Shown one piece after another: positions 7,051-15,055 of a stretch of 64,000 nt of DNA; positions within the stretch are counted from its first letter, which is position 1, and every line of letters starts with the position of its first letter. Origin of the DNA: Streptomyces barringtoniae (GTDB lineage Bacteria; Actinomycetota; Actinomycetes; Streptomycetales; Streptomycetaceae); contig NZ_JAJHNP010000004.1 of the NCBI RefSeq assembly GCF_020819595.1, forward strand, positions 62,001-126,000, written 5' to 3'. Under the pieces are notes generated by a model. It had not been told where the DNA came from, searched no databases, and saw only the letters and a list, made by a program, of their open reading frames with translations. Both the position numbers and the translations under genes were made by a program.

Positions 7051-8223
7051 ATGCCCCGTCCAACCGGCGACGTGCAAGCATTTGAAACCCACGCAACCGA
7101 CGCTGACCTCGACGATCTACGCGCGCGACTGGCCGCGGCGCGGCTACCGGAGGCTGAGACGGTCTATCGCGCCGGGCCCGACCCTCGCCGATGGGAACAG
7201 GGCGTTCCTCTCGCCGACCTCGTCGATGCCGTGAACTACTGGCGCACCGGGTACAACTGGCGGTCGTTCGAAGCGCGCCTCAACCGGATCGGCCAGTTCC
7301 GCACGACCATCGATGATCTGGGAATCCACTTTCTGCACCGCCGATCCGTGCGCGCAGATGCCACTCCTCTGATCTTGACGCACGGGTGGCCGGGCAGCAT
7401 TGCCGAGTTCATCGATGTAGTGGACGAACTGGCAGATCCGAAAGATGCAGACGCGCCGGCGTTCCACGTCGTGGTCCCGTCGCTGCCGGGCTTTGGTTAC
7501 AGCGACAAGCCGGCCACCACCGGGTGGGGAACCGAAAAGATCGCGGCCGCATGGGTGGAGCTGATGGGAAGGCTCGGCTACAGCGAGTTCGTAGCCCACG
7601 GCGGCGACTGGGGAGGAAATATCACCACGGTTCTCGGCGGCAGGTTCCCGGCGCACGTTCTCGGCATCCACACATTGTTCGCGGAGGCGCCGCCCGGGCT
7701 GACAACGGACGGGCTGACGGCGGTCGAGCGCAAGTGGACCGAGGAAACCCGCGATTTCTGGCGCCACCGCGCGGCGTACGCGAAGCAGCAGGCGACCCGA
7801 CCGCAGACCATCGGCTACTCGCTCGTCGACTCACCGGTCGGGCTTCTTGCCTGGATCCTCGACAAGTTCGCCGAGTGGTCAGACACCGAAGACAGCCCGT
7901 TCGAGAAGATTTCCAGAGACCGCGTTCTTGACGACGTCACCCTGTATTGGCTGACGCGGACCGGCGCATCGGCGGCCCGCATCTACTACGAAAGTCACAA
8001 CTCGTTGGACCCCGAACTCCGGGTCGACGTCCCGTCGGCAATCACTATGTATCCCCGCGATATCGAGAAGTGTCCGCGCCCCTGGGCGCAGGAGCGGTAC
8101 CGGCAGATCGTCCGATGGAGGTCGCCCGAAGCCGGGGGGCATTTTCCGTCGCTGGAGGTTCCCGGGTATTTCGTCAAAGATCTGCAAGAGGGCCTCGCGG
8201 CGGTGCTGGCCGCCAATCGGTGA
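7051..8223 (+). CDS. Epoxide hydrolase with N-terminal EHN domain
   Basis: A 390-aa alpha/beta hydrolase. Residues about 5-110 form the EHN extension typical of microsomal-type epoxide hydrolases. HGWPGS (111-116) is the oxyanion-hole motif, GGDWGG (184-189) carries the nucleophile Asp186, and GGHFPSLEVP near the C-terminus supplies the catalytic His. It would open epoxides to diols through a covalent ester. The ATG has a strong SD (AGGAGG). Control is probably by the divergent CGNR protein through the phased repeats upstream. The gene uses many A/T-ending codons and is visibly lower in G+C than neighbours, suggesting transfer. Native substrate unknown; detoxification is likely. Confidence 0.92.
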   Translation: MPRPTGDVQAFETHATDADLDDLRARLAAARLPEAETVYRAGPDPRRWEQGVPLADLVDAVNYWRTGYNWRSFEARLNRIGQFRTTIDDLGIHFLHRRSVRADATPLILTHGWPGSIAEFIDVVDELADPKDADAPAFHVVVPSLPGFGYSDKPATTGWGTEKIAAAWVELMGRLGYSEFVAHGGDWGGNITTVLGGRFPAHVLGIHTLFAEAPPGLTTDGLTAVERKWTEETRDFWRHRAAYAKQQATRPQTIGYSLVDSPVGLLAWILDKFAEWSDTEDSPFEKISRDRVLDDVTLYWLTRTGASAARIYYESHNSLDPELRVDVPSAITMYPRDIEKCPRPWAQERYRQIVRWRSPEAGGHFPSLEVPGYFVKDLQEGLAAVLAANR

Positions 8224-8298
8224 ACGCGGCCGGGTGCCGGCACTCGATCACCGTCCAAGGACGCGCCCAGGCTGCGCTCGGACAGATAGCGTGCGCCC

Positions 8299-8757
8299 AT
8301 GACCGAAGAGATCCCGGAGCGTGTCCGGCCCGCTGTCGTCGACGACGTGCCGGCCGTCAAGGCCGTGACGGACGCGGCCTACCGGCACTACATCGAGCGC
8401 ATCGGGGTGGTGCCACAGCCCATGGAGACGGACCACGCCGCGAACGTGGCCGCCGGGAAGGTGTTCGTCACGGGAGAGCCCGTCGACGGGCTGGTCGTGA
8501 TCGAGGCGTTCGCCGGCCATCTGTTCCTGGACAGCATCGCCGTCCGCCCCGGCGCCCACGGCACGGGCGTCGGACGGCGGCTGCTGCGTTTCGTCGAGGC
8601 ACGCGCGCGTGAGCTGGGCCTCGGCGAGATCAGGCTCTACACGAACGCGTTGATGTGGGAGAACCGGAGGATCTATCCGAAGTACGGATACGAGGTCGTG
8701 GAACGCCGCGTCGACGGGCCCTACGACCGCATCCACTACCGCAAGCGGCTGGACTGA
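8299..8757 (+). CDS. GNAT-family N-acetyltransferase
   Basis: A 152-aa single GNAT domain. FLDSIAVRPGAHGTGVGRRLLRFVE holds motif A with the acetyl-CoA loop (R-G-x-G-x-G/R version HGTGVGR), followed by LYTNALMWENRRIYPKYGYEVV (motif B, with the usual N-x-x-x-x-x-Y pattern). Substrate cannot be predicted; the family acetylates small amines, antibiotics or protein N-termini. TAGCGT at 8287-8292 resembles a -10 box lying 6 bases before the ATG, with no SD, so the mRNA may be leaderless. Not obviously in an operon. Confidence 0.88.
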   Translation: MTEEIPERVRPAVVDDVPAVKAVTDAAYRHYIERIGVVPQPMETDHAANVAAGKVFVTGEPVDGLVVIEAFAGHLFLDSIAVRPGAHGTGVGRRLLRFVEARARELGLGEIRLYTNALMWENRRIYPKYGYEVVERRVDGPYDRIHYRKRLD

Positions 8758-8770
8758 CGGCCCCGGCGGT

Positions 8771-8905
8771 TCAACCGTCGGGCCACCAGGTGCGTGCGAC
8801 GTCCTTGCGCACTTCGGGGCGCCCGCAGGGGCGCTCCTCCGCCTCGTCGCGGATCCGGCGGCCGTCCGTCCTCTTCAGGGGCTTCTGCACGGTTGTGCGG
8901 CGCAT
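8771..8905 (-). CDS. Small basic protein, 44 aa, function unknown
   Basis: A micro-ORF that a length cut-off would miss. ATG at 8903-8905 has an SD GGAGG five bases upstream, and the frame stays open for 44 codons to TGA at 8771-8773. The product begins MRRTTVQKPLKRTDGRR, is rich in Arg/Lys with an acidic patch (RDEAEERP), has one Cys and ends VARTWWPDG. There is no signal peptide or membrane segment. The good SD, Streptomyces-like third positions and a tidy fit between two genes support it. I do not recognise a family. Confidence 0.6.
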   Translation of the reverse strand: MRRTTVQKPLKRTDGRRIRDEAEERPCGRPEVRKDVARTWWPDG

Positions 8906-9017
8906 GACTGCCTCCTTCAGCGCCTACCGAGTTTCCGTGTTGTCACGGAGGTAGACGCTTTTGGCGAGAGTTCCTCATCGGAGCCGGGTTGTCAGTGGCG
9001 GCTGTCACTCTTCGGGT

Positions 9018-9641
9018 ATGACGAACGTGAACGACGACACGGTTGCGGCGGGTGCCCCGGAAGTCGACTGGGACGCCGAGGCCGACGCCTTCGACGACGA
9101 GCCCGACCACGGTCTGCGCGACTCCGGGATCCGTGCGGCCTGGGCGGACCGGCTCCGTTCCTGGCTGCCCGAGCGCCCCGCCGACCTCCTCGACCTGGGC
9201 TGCGGCACCGGCAGCCTGTCGCTCCTCGCGGCCGAACAGGGACACCGGGTGACCGGCGTGGACTCCTCCCCGGCCATGGTCGAGCGGGCCCGCGCCAAGC
9301 TCGCCGGGCGCGACGCGGTGGTCCTGCGCGGGGAGGCCGCCGCCCCGCCGGTCGGGGAGCAGCGCTTCGACGTGGTCCTCGTACGGCATGTGCTCTGGAC
9401 CCTGCCGGAGCCCGGCCGGGCCCTGCGGCACTGGCGGGACCTGCTGCGCCCCGGAGGCCGCCTCGTCCTGGTGGAGGGCGTCTGGGGCACCCTGCACCCC
9501 GTGGGCATACCCGCCGCCCGCCTCACCGCGCTGCTCGCACCGCTGAGCCCGGACGTGCGCGTGGAGCGACTGTCCGGCGACCCGGTGCTGTGGGGCAAGG
9601 CCGTGGCGGACGAGCGGTACGCGGTGGTGGCGAGGGTGTGA
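9018..9641 (+). CDS. Class I SAM-dependent methyltransferase
   Basis: A 207-aa methyltransferase of the Methyltransf_11/25 type. LLDLGCGTGSLSLLAAEQGH is motif I (SAM binding), GVDSSPAMVERAR is motif II, FDVVLVRHVLWTLPEPGRAL is motif III/IV, and LLRPGGRLVLVEG is the post-motif. The ATG at 9018 (MTNVNDD) is preferred over the open upstream extension, which lacks a plausible start context. Substrate unknown. It is monocistronic between a micro-ORF and the convergent DUF402 gene. Confidence 0.87.
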   Translation: MTNVNDDTVAAGAPEVDWDAEADAFDDEPDHGLRDSGIRAAWADRLRSWLPERPADLLDLGCGTGSLSLLAAEQGHRVTGVDSSPAMVERARAKLAGRDAVVLRGEAAAPPVGEQRFDVVLVRHVLWTLPEPGRALRHWRDLLRPGGRLVLVEGVWGTLHPVGIPAARLTALLAPLSPDVRVERLSGDPVLWGKAVADERYAVVARV

Positions 9642-9729
9642 GAGCGGGGGCCTGGAGCCGTCGCCGACTGTGCGGCGGCCCGCGCCGGGCGTGAGCCGGC
9701 GTGTGCCGGGCGGGCGGTGGCCGAGGGTG

Positions 9730-10230
9730 TCAGCACAGCAACTCCTCGAAGCCGCCGGCGCGGGCCAGCGCCTCCAGCTCGTCCAGGGCGGCCAGCGCGG
9801 CGGACGCGGCCTCCGGGTCCCTCTGCGTCAGCCCGCTCTCCGCGAACTCGTCCTCGTCCAGCCGCCGTACGTCCGTGCCGTCGGCGGAGCGCCACAGGTC
9901 CAGGTCGAGGTCCTCCACGACCAGTTCACCGCCGGTGCGGACCGCCGGGCGGGTGACGTCGCAGTACCAGCCCTTCACGGTGCCGTCGGCGGCGCGCACC
10001 TCCTTCACCGAGTACCAGCGGTTCCGCCAGTAGTACTCGGTGAAGACATCGCCCGCCTCGAAGCGGACGAAGCCGAAGTCGCGGTCGCCGGAGCCCGCCC
10101 AGGGCGCGCGTACGGTGATGCGGGTGCCGTCGTCGCCGAGCAGCTCGGCCGGGTAACGGATCTTCGTCCGGCCCGCCTTGACCAGGACGATGTCCAGCGG
10201 GGCCGCCGGTTCAGCCGAGTTCGCGGACAT
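9730..10230 (-). CDS. DUF402 domain protein (FomD-like)
   Basis: A 166-aa protein with a DUF402 core: aromatic and acidic clusters (FEAGDVFTEYYWRNRWYSV and WYCDVTRPAVR, then the paired acidic strand VVEDLDLDLW) match the metal-binding nucleotide-phosphatase fold known from FomD. The C-terminal 50 residues are helical and acidic. The ATG at 10230 has SD GAGGTG and overlaps the upstream GNAT gene by 20 bases, so the two are translationally linked. Family members hydrolyse nucleoside diphosphates or their phosphonate/phosphate esters; the actual substrate is not evident. Confidence 0.82.
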   Translation of the reverse strand: MSANSAEPAAPLDIVLVKAGRTKIRYPAELLGDDGTRITVRAPWAGSGDRDFGFVRFEAGDVFTEYYWRNRWYSVKEVRAADGTVKGWYCDVTRPAVRTGGELVVEDLDLDLWRSADGTDVRRLDEDEFAESGLTQRDPEAASAALAALDELEALARAGGFEELLC

Positions 10231-11140
10231 AGCGCACCTCCGCCGCACAGATCCCGTACCCGAGCCACTTGTTGACCGCGAGCATCGGGCCGTTCCCGGA
10301 GTCGTTGCCCGTGAAGGCCTCCCGGAACCCGGCGGCACGGGCCCGGTGCAGGGAGTGGGCCTTGACGAGCTTGGCCAGGCCGCGGCCCCGCTGGGCGCGC
10401 ACGGTGCCGGTCATCGCGGTGGAGTAGCGGGTACCCCCGTCGGTGTAGGCCACGCTGAAGGCGACCGGACGGCCGTCGACACAGGCCGCCACCGTCAGCT
10501 CGCGGTCCAGCAGCGGATGCTTCCAGTACTGCTCGATCCAGGCTTCGTAGTCCGTGTACTCGAAGTCGACGTCGCCCGGTTCGTCCAGCATGGTCTCCGC
10601 GTCCAGCTCGAACAGCGGCCGCGGGTCGTCCGCGAAGTCCGCGGCCGTGCGCAGCTCGACGCCCGGCGGGGTCGCAGGGACGGCGGGGAGGCCGGCGTCC
10701 GCCAGGTCGAGGCGGAGGAAGTGGGCGGACCGGCTGCCGTGATAGCCGTGCCGTTCCGCGAAGGCGCGGTTGGCCGGCTCGTCGAGGACCCAGCTGAGCA
10801 GCCTGGTCGCACCCTGGGCGGCGAGGTACTCCTCGGCCGCCCGCAGCAGCAGCCCGCCGGCGCCGCGACCGGTCCGGTCCGGCCGCACGTAGATGTTCAG
10901 CAGGCCCTGGCCCGGCTCGGTGCTGTCGTGGGCCAGATGGACCTGGGCGGTGCCGATCACCTCGCCGTCCTCCTCCGCGACCAGCGGGCGGTAGCGGGCC
11001 TCGGGGGGCATGTGGGCGGCGTTGTGACGCACCGAGTCCGAGGTGAACAGGATGTAGGGCAGGGCGAGATGGCGGACCCGGGCGAACCCCTCGGTGTCGG
11101 CCGGCACATCGGGTCGCAGGTCGCGCACGATCACTGTCAT
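10211..11140 (-). CDS. Tandem GNAT acetyltransferase (two GNAT domains)
   Basis: A 309-aa protein with two GNAT folds. The N-terminal domain has NIYVRPDRTGRGAGGLLLR (motif A, about 85-105), and the C-terminal one has MTGTVRAQRGRGLAKLVK (about 240-260) followed by NDSGNGPMLAVNKWLGY (motif B). This MshD-like two-domain layout is common in Streptomyces, but MshD itself is a different subfamily; the substrate is unknown. ATG at 11140. The 3' end overlaps the DUF402 gene by 20 bases. It is divergent from the short GntR regulator at 11212, which may control it. Confidence 0.87.
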   Translation of the reverse strand: MTVIVRDLRPDVPADTEGFARVRHLALPYILFTSDSVRHNAAHMPPEARYRPLVAEEDGEVIGTAQVHLAHDSTEPGQGLLNIYVRPDRTGRGAGGLLLRAAEEYLAAQGATRLLSWVLDEPANRAFAERHGYHGSRSAHFLRLDLADAGLPAVPATPPGVELRTAADFADDPRPLFELDAETMLDEPGDVDFEYTDYEAWIEQYWKHPLLDRELTVAACVDGRPVAFSVAYTDGGTRYSTAMTGTVRAQRGRGLAKLVKAHSLHRARAAGFREAFTGNDSGNGPMLAVNKWLGYGICAAEVRYVRELG

Positions 11141-11211
11141 GGGTAGGCACCGTAGGCGCAGGCGTGCCGGGGATGCCTCCGATTTTCCGGCGGGTGCGGG
11201 ACAATCGGCCC

Positions 11212-11580
11212 GTGAGCCTGAAGATCCGCATCGATGACAGCGCGCCCCCGTACGAGCAGGTGCGAGCGCAGATTTCCGAGCAGGCGCGGTCCGGGGCACT
11301 GCCGGTGGGGTACCGGCTGCCGACCGTGCGGGGGCTGGCCGAGTCCCTGGGCCTCGCGGTGAACACGGTGGCCAAGGCGTACCGGGCGCTGGAGAGCGAC
11401 GGGGTGATCGAGACGCGGGGGCGCAACGGAACGTTCGTGGCTGCCGCCGGCTCGGCCGCGGAACGCGAGGCTTCCCTGGCCGCTCAGGCGTACGCGGAGC
11501 GTGTGCGGCGGTTGGGGCTCGGGGAGCCGGAGGCGCTGGCCGCCGTACGGGATGCCCTGCGGGCGGCCTACGGGGGCTGA
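11212..11580 (+). CDS. Short GntR-family regulator (YtrA-like)
   Basis: A 122-aa GntR protein with only a short helical tail after the winged helix, as in the YtrA subfamily. The DNA-binding part APPYEQVRAQISEQARSGAL and LPTVRGLAESLGLAVNTVAK, with KAYRALESDGVIETRGRNGT for the wing, is clear. GTG at 11212 is chosen as the start. GACAAT ends about 6 bases before it, resembling a -10 box, and there is no SD, so the mRNA may be leaderless. YtrA-type regulators usually govern ABC transporters or lie in stress loci; here the divergent GNAT gene is the nearest candidate target. Confidence 0.87.
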   Translation: MSLKIRIDDSAPPYEQVRAQISEQARSGALPVGYRLPTVRGLAESLGLAVNTVAKAYRALESDGVIETRGRNGTFVAAAGSAAEREASLAAQAYAERVRRLGLGEPEALAAVRDALRAAYGG

Positions 11581-11583
11581 GGG

Positions 11584-12354
11584 TCAGCGCAGTTTCGCCG
11601 GCTCCGGGATCCGTGTCACCCTCAGCCCCGCCCGTCCCGCCGCCCTCCCGAACGTCACCGCGTCCCGCACCGCCGCACCCCCCGGATCGTTGTTGAAGTA
11701 CGCGTACACGTCCTGCCCCCGCTCCCAGGTCGTCGCGATGCGGTCGACCCACGTCTCCAGGGACCGCTTGCCGTAGTGGGGCCAGGGGTGGGCGCGGCCC
11801 TGGTGGAAGCGGACGTAGCCCCAGTCGGTGGTGCGCCACAGCGGGGTGACCGGGCGGGCCAGGACGTCCGCCCAGCACAGGGCCGCGCCCCGGGCCGACA
11901 GGACGTCCCGCACCTGTGCCGTCCACCAGGAGTCGTGGCGCGGTTCGACCGCGACCCGCGTACCGGAGGGGAAGCAGGCCAGGCAGGCGTCCAGGAGCGC
12001 GGGGTCGGCGCGCAGGGTCGGGGGGAGCTGGAGGAGGACCGGGCCCAGGCGGTCGCCGAGGCCCGCCGCGTGGCTCATCAGGCGGTGAACCGGTTCCTCG
12101 GGCTCCTTCAGGCGCTTGATGTGGGTCAGATAACGGCTGGCCTTGACCGCGACCGTGAAGTCCTCCGGGACCCGGTCCCGCCACGCCTCGAAGTTCTCGC
12201 GGGAGGGGAGGCGGTAGAACGCGTTGTTGATCTCCACCGTCGCGAAGAGGCGCGTGTACTCCTCCAGCCACAGCCGTGCCGGGACCCCGGCCGGATAGAC
12301 GAGGTCCCGCCAGTCCTTGTACTGCCACCCGGAGGTGCCGACCAACAAGGTCAC
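11584..12354 (-). CDS. DUF72 family protein
   Basis: A 256-aa TIM-barrel-type DUF72 protein. The N-terminus LVGTSGWQYKDWRDLVYPAG, the segment FATVEINNAFYRLPSRENF, KASRYLTHIKRL, LLQLPPTLRAD and the C-terminal YAYFNNDPGGAAVRDA are family hallmarks. Function is unknown, although an old resemblance to YecE is often noted. GTG start at 12354. Adjacent, same-strand gene upstream is the AAA ATPase with a 15-bp gap, so they may share a transcript. It converges tightly on the GntR gene (3-bp gap). Confidence 0.88.
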   Translation of the reverse strand: MTLLVGTSGWQYKDWRDLVYPAGVPARLWLEEYTRLFATVEINNAFYRLPSRENFEAWRDRVPEDFTVAVKASRYLTHIKRLKEPEEPVHRLMSHAAGLGDRLGPVLLQLPPTLRADPALLDACLACFPSGTRVAVEPRHDSWWTAQVRDVLSARGAALCWADVLARPVTPLWRTTDWGYVRFHQGRAHPWPHYGKRSLETWVDRIATTWERGQDVYAYFNNDPGGAAVRDAVTFGRAAGRAGLRVTRIPEPAKLR

Positions 12355-12369
12355 AGCACCATCAAAGCA

Positions 12370-13479
12370 CTACAGGTACAGGCCCGCGTCCGCGCCGTCC
12401 CGCGCCCCGGGCACCGAGGTCGGTGACGTGCCCCGGCGCAGTGCGAACAGCTCGGCCAGCGTCGCCCCGTCCCGGCCGACGGCCTCCTCCCGGCCGTCGG
12501 CCTCGCCGCCGAGCCAGCTCACCGCCTCCCGCTGGGTCAGCCTGCCCACCTCGATGCGGGCCAGACAGCGGCCGGGGCGGACCACGGCCGGGTGCAGACG
12601 CTCCAGGTCCTCGTTGGTGGTGACGCCGACCAGGACGTTGCGGCCCTGGCCGAGCAGGCCGTCGGTGAGGTTCAGCAGCCGGGACAGGGCCTGGCCCGCC
12701 GTGTGCTTGGCCTCGCCGCGGATCAGTTCGTCGCAGTCCTCCAGCAGCAGAAGACGCCAGCGGCCCTTGCCCGCCGAGTCCTCCTCGCCGATCGCGATGT
12801 CCATCAGATAGCCGACGTCGGAGAAGAGGCGTTCGGGGTCCAGGACGCAGTCCACCTGACACCAGTCGCGCCAGGAACGGGCCAGGGTGCGCAGGGCGGA
12901 GGTCTTGCCGGTGCCCGGCGGGCCGTGGAGGAGGAGCAGCCGGCCCGCGATGTCCTCCGGGGTCGTCTTCATCAGGCGGTCCATCGCCTCCGCCACCGGT
13001 GCCGTGTAGTTGGGCCGGACCTCCTCCCAGGTGCCCGCGGAGATCTGCCGGGTGGTGCGGTGCGGGCCGCGCCTGGGGGAGACGTACCAGAAGCCCATCG
13101 TGACGTTCTCGGGCTGTGGCTCGGGCTCGTCGGCGGCGCCGTCCGTGGCCTGGTCGAGGACCTTCTTGGCCAGTTCGGCGCTGGTCGCGGTCACCGTGAC
13201 GTCCGCGCCGCGGTTCCAGCGGGAGACGAGCAGGGTCCAGCCGTCACCCTCGGCGAGGGTGGCGCTGCGGTCCTCGTCGCGGGCGACCCGGAGGACGCGC
13301 GCGCCGTCGGGCAGCAGGGTCGCGCCGGTACGGACGCGGTCGATGTTCGCCGCGTGCGAGTACGGCTGCTCGCCCGTCGCGAAGCGGCCGAGGAACAGCG
13401 CGTCGACGACGTCGGACGGCGAGTCGGAGTCGTCGACGTTGAGCCGGATCGGCAGAGCGTCGTGCGGGTTAGCAGACAT
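12370..13479 (-). CDS. AAA-family ATPase with N-terminal DUF5925-like region
   Basis: A 369-aa protein. The first 150 residues are a poorly characterised actinobacterial domain (DSDSPSDVVDALFLGRFATG). Then comes an AAA core: Walker A GPPGTGKTSALRTLA, Walker B LLLLEDCDELI, sensor-1 VGVTTNEDLERLHPAV and an arginine-finger-like RPGR. The Walker B DCDE variant keeps acidic catalytic residues. The ATG at 13479 (MSANPHD) is preferred to the one six codons upstream. A role in protein remodelling is likely but no partner is obvious. The final residues are low complexity. Confidence 0.87.
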   Translation of the reverse strand: MSANPHDALPIRLNVDDSDSPSDVVDALFLGRFATGEQPYSHAANIDRVRTGATLLPDGARVLRVARDEDRSATLAEGDGWTLLVSRWNRGADVTVTATSAELAKKVLDQATDGAADEPEPQPENVTMGFWYVSPRRGPHRTTRQISAGTWEEVRPNYTAPVAEAMDRLMKTTPEDIAGRLLLLHGPPGTGKTSALRTLARSWRDWCQVDCVLDPERLFSDVGYLMDIAIGEEDSAGKGRWRLLLLEDCDELIRGEAKHTAGQALSRLLNLTDGLLGQGRNVLVGVTTNEDLERLHPAVVRPGRCLARIEVGRLTQREAVSWLGGEADGREEAVGRDGATLAELFALRRGTSPTSVPGARDGADAGLYL

Positions 13480-13530
13480 GCGGCCATGATCCGCCACCGG
13501 TGCGCTCCGCGCACGGCATTTCCTCCCCTT

Positions 13531-13570
13531 GTTCCGGGTGTTCCAAGACTGTTCCGGGTGTTCCCAAGAC
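13531..13570. repeat. 20-bp direct repeat upstream of the GH39-like gene
   Basis: GTTCCGGGTGTTCCAAGACT (13531-13550) is followed immediately by a near copy (13551-13570) that differs by one inserted C. It lies 40-80 bp before the hydrolase ATG and 50 bp before the divergent AAA gene. Either regulator binding or replication slippage could explain it. Confidence 0.55.
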
Positions 13571-13609
13571 CTGCCCGAGGCGCCGCTTCCGCCGCTACCG
13601 TTGTCCTTG

Positions 13610-15028
13610 ATGGGACGTCATGGGTGGGATTCGGATACTCGGCGGTGGCGGCTCACCGCCCTGCTCGGTGTGGGTGCGGCCGCGCTGGCCCTGGCCGTGA
13701 CCCTGTTCAGCACGCTGTCCGGCGGACCCAGCACGGCCGGCACCATACGTGACGGCGACAAGGTGCACGGCACCCCCGCCCGTCCCGGCGCGAAACCGGA
13801 ACCGTACGTCGGCTGGGGTTTCACCCACACCCAGTACAGCGCCGACGAGGGCGCAGGCGAGGCGACCGCGCGCGTGCGGCGACTGCTCGGGCAGGATGCC
13901 GGTCTGGCGCAGAACCAGCACATCATGGGCTGGGGCGCGGACAATCCCGAACCGGTCGAGGGGCGCTACGACTTCGGCGCCCTCGACCGCCGTGTCGACT
14001 TCATGCGCGCCTCCGGCGCCACCCCGGTGATCACGCTGTGCTGCTCCCCGGACTGGATGAAGGGCGGCAGGGCCGGCGTCGGCAACACGGACTGGAGTCA
14101 GGCCGCCCTGGAGAAGGCACCCACCCCCGGCCACTACCAGGACTTCGCCGACCTCGCCGCCACCGTGGCCCGCCGCTACCCGGACGTGAAGCACTTCGTC
14201 GTCTGGAACGAGTTCAAGGGCTTCTGGAACGACGCCAGGTCCCGCTGGGACTACGAGGGCTACACCAGGATGTACAACCTCGTGTACCAGGCACTGAAGA
14301 AGGTCGACAGGAACATCATGGTCGGCGGGCCCTACCTGGTGATGGACAGCGTCGACCCGCGGGACCCGAACGCCTCCACCGCGCTGAAGGGGCCCTGGGG
14401 CGCCATGGACCAGCGGGTGCTCGACGCCTTCTCCTACTGGAACGCGCACAGGACGGGCGCCGACTTCACCGTGGTCGACGGCTCCAGCTACACCCGTGAC
14501 GACGACATGCTGCCGAACGAGTTCGCGGCCACCGACAAACTGACGGCGGTCAGCACATGGGTACGACAGCAGACCCACGGCCTGCCGCTGTGGTGGGCCG
14601 AGTACTACGTCGAGCCCGGCGACGGCAACGACGACCGCAAGGGCTGGACCGAGCCGCACCGCGTCGCCGTACAGGCCACCGGGATGATCGCCATGGTCAA
14701 GGGCGGTGCCGAGTCCGGCTTCTACTGGAACCCGGAGGACAAGGCGGGCACCGACTGCGCCGGCTGCCTGTGGACGCCCACCGACAGCGCCGGCGGCGGC
14801 AGGGCCCTGCCCATGTACGACCTGGTGTCCCGGTTCGCCAGGGCGTTCCCGCCCGGCACCAGGTACGAGACGGTCCAGGTCGCGCCGGACGACGTGCCCA
14901 ACGTCCGCGTCCTGGCCGACGCCAGGACCGTCCTCGTGGTCAACACGCAGAACCGGACCATCAGCGCCCAGGTCGACGGCAGGCGGTTCGACATGCAGCC
15001 CTACGAGGTGAAGTGGCTCGACCGCTGA
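13610..15028 (+). CDS. Membrane-anchored GH39-like glycoside hydrolase
   Basis: A 472-aa protein with a single N-terminal membrane segment (about 14-36) that could be a signal anchor. The rest is a TIM-barrel hydrolase of clan A type. WNE at 198-200 gives the acid/base Glu200 and LPLWWAE (324-330) gives the likely nucleophile Glu330. It is usually annotated as xylan 1,4-beta-xylosidase, but the neighbours are polysaccharide export, deacetylation and glycosyltransfer genes, so trimming or release of the strain's own exopolysaccharide is at least as plausible. ATG at 13610 is chosen because the upstream extension lies in the repeat. It converges on the flippase fusion gene. Confidence 0.82.
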   Translation: MGRHGWDSDTRRWRLTALLGVGAAALALAVTLFSTLSGGPSTAGTIRDGDKVHGTPARPGAKPEPYVGWGFTHTQYSADEGAGEATARVRRLLGQDAGLAQNQHIMGWGADNPEPVEGRYDFGALDRRVDFMRASGATPVITLCCSPDWMKGGRAGVGNTDWSQAALEKAPTPGHYQDFADLAATVARRYPDVKHFVVWNEFKGFWNDARSRWDYEGYTRMYNLVYQALKKVDRNIMVGGPYLVMDSVDPRDPNASTALKGPWGAMDQRVLDAFSYWNAHRTGADFTVVDGSSYTRDDDMLPNEFAATDKLTAVSTWVRQQTHGLPLWWAEYYVEPGDGNDDRKGWTEPHRVAVQATGMIAMVKGGAESGFYWNPEDKAGTDCAGCLWTPTDSAGGGRALPMYDLVSRFARAFPPGTRYETVQVAPDDVPNVRVLADARTVLVVNTQNRTISAQVDGRRFDMQPYEVKWLDR

Positions 15029-15055
15029 GCCACCCCACACCCGTCACCCCATGCG

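Noticed and set aside
8655..8954. 99-codon plus-strand frame over the micro-ORF
   Set aside because: No start signal; the minus-strand 44-codon frame has a strong SD and better third positions.
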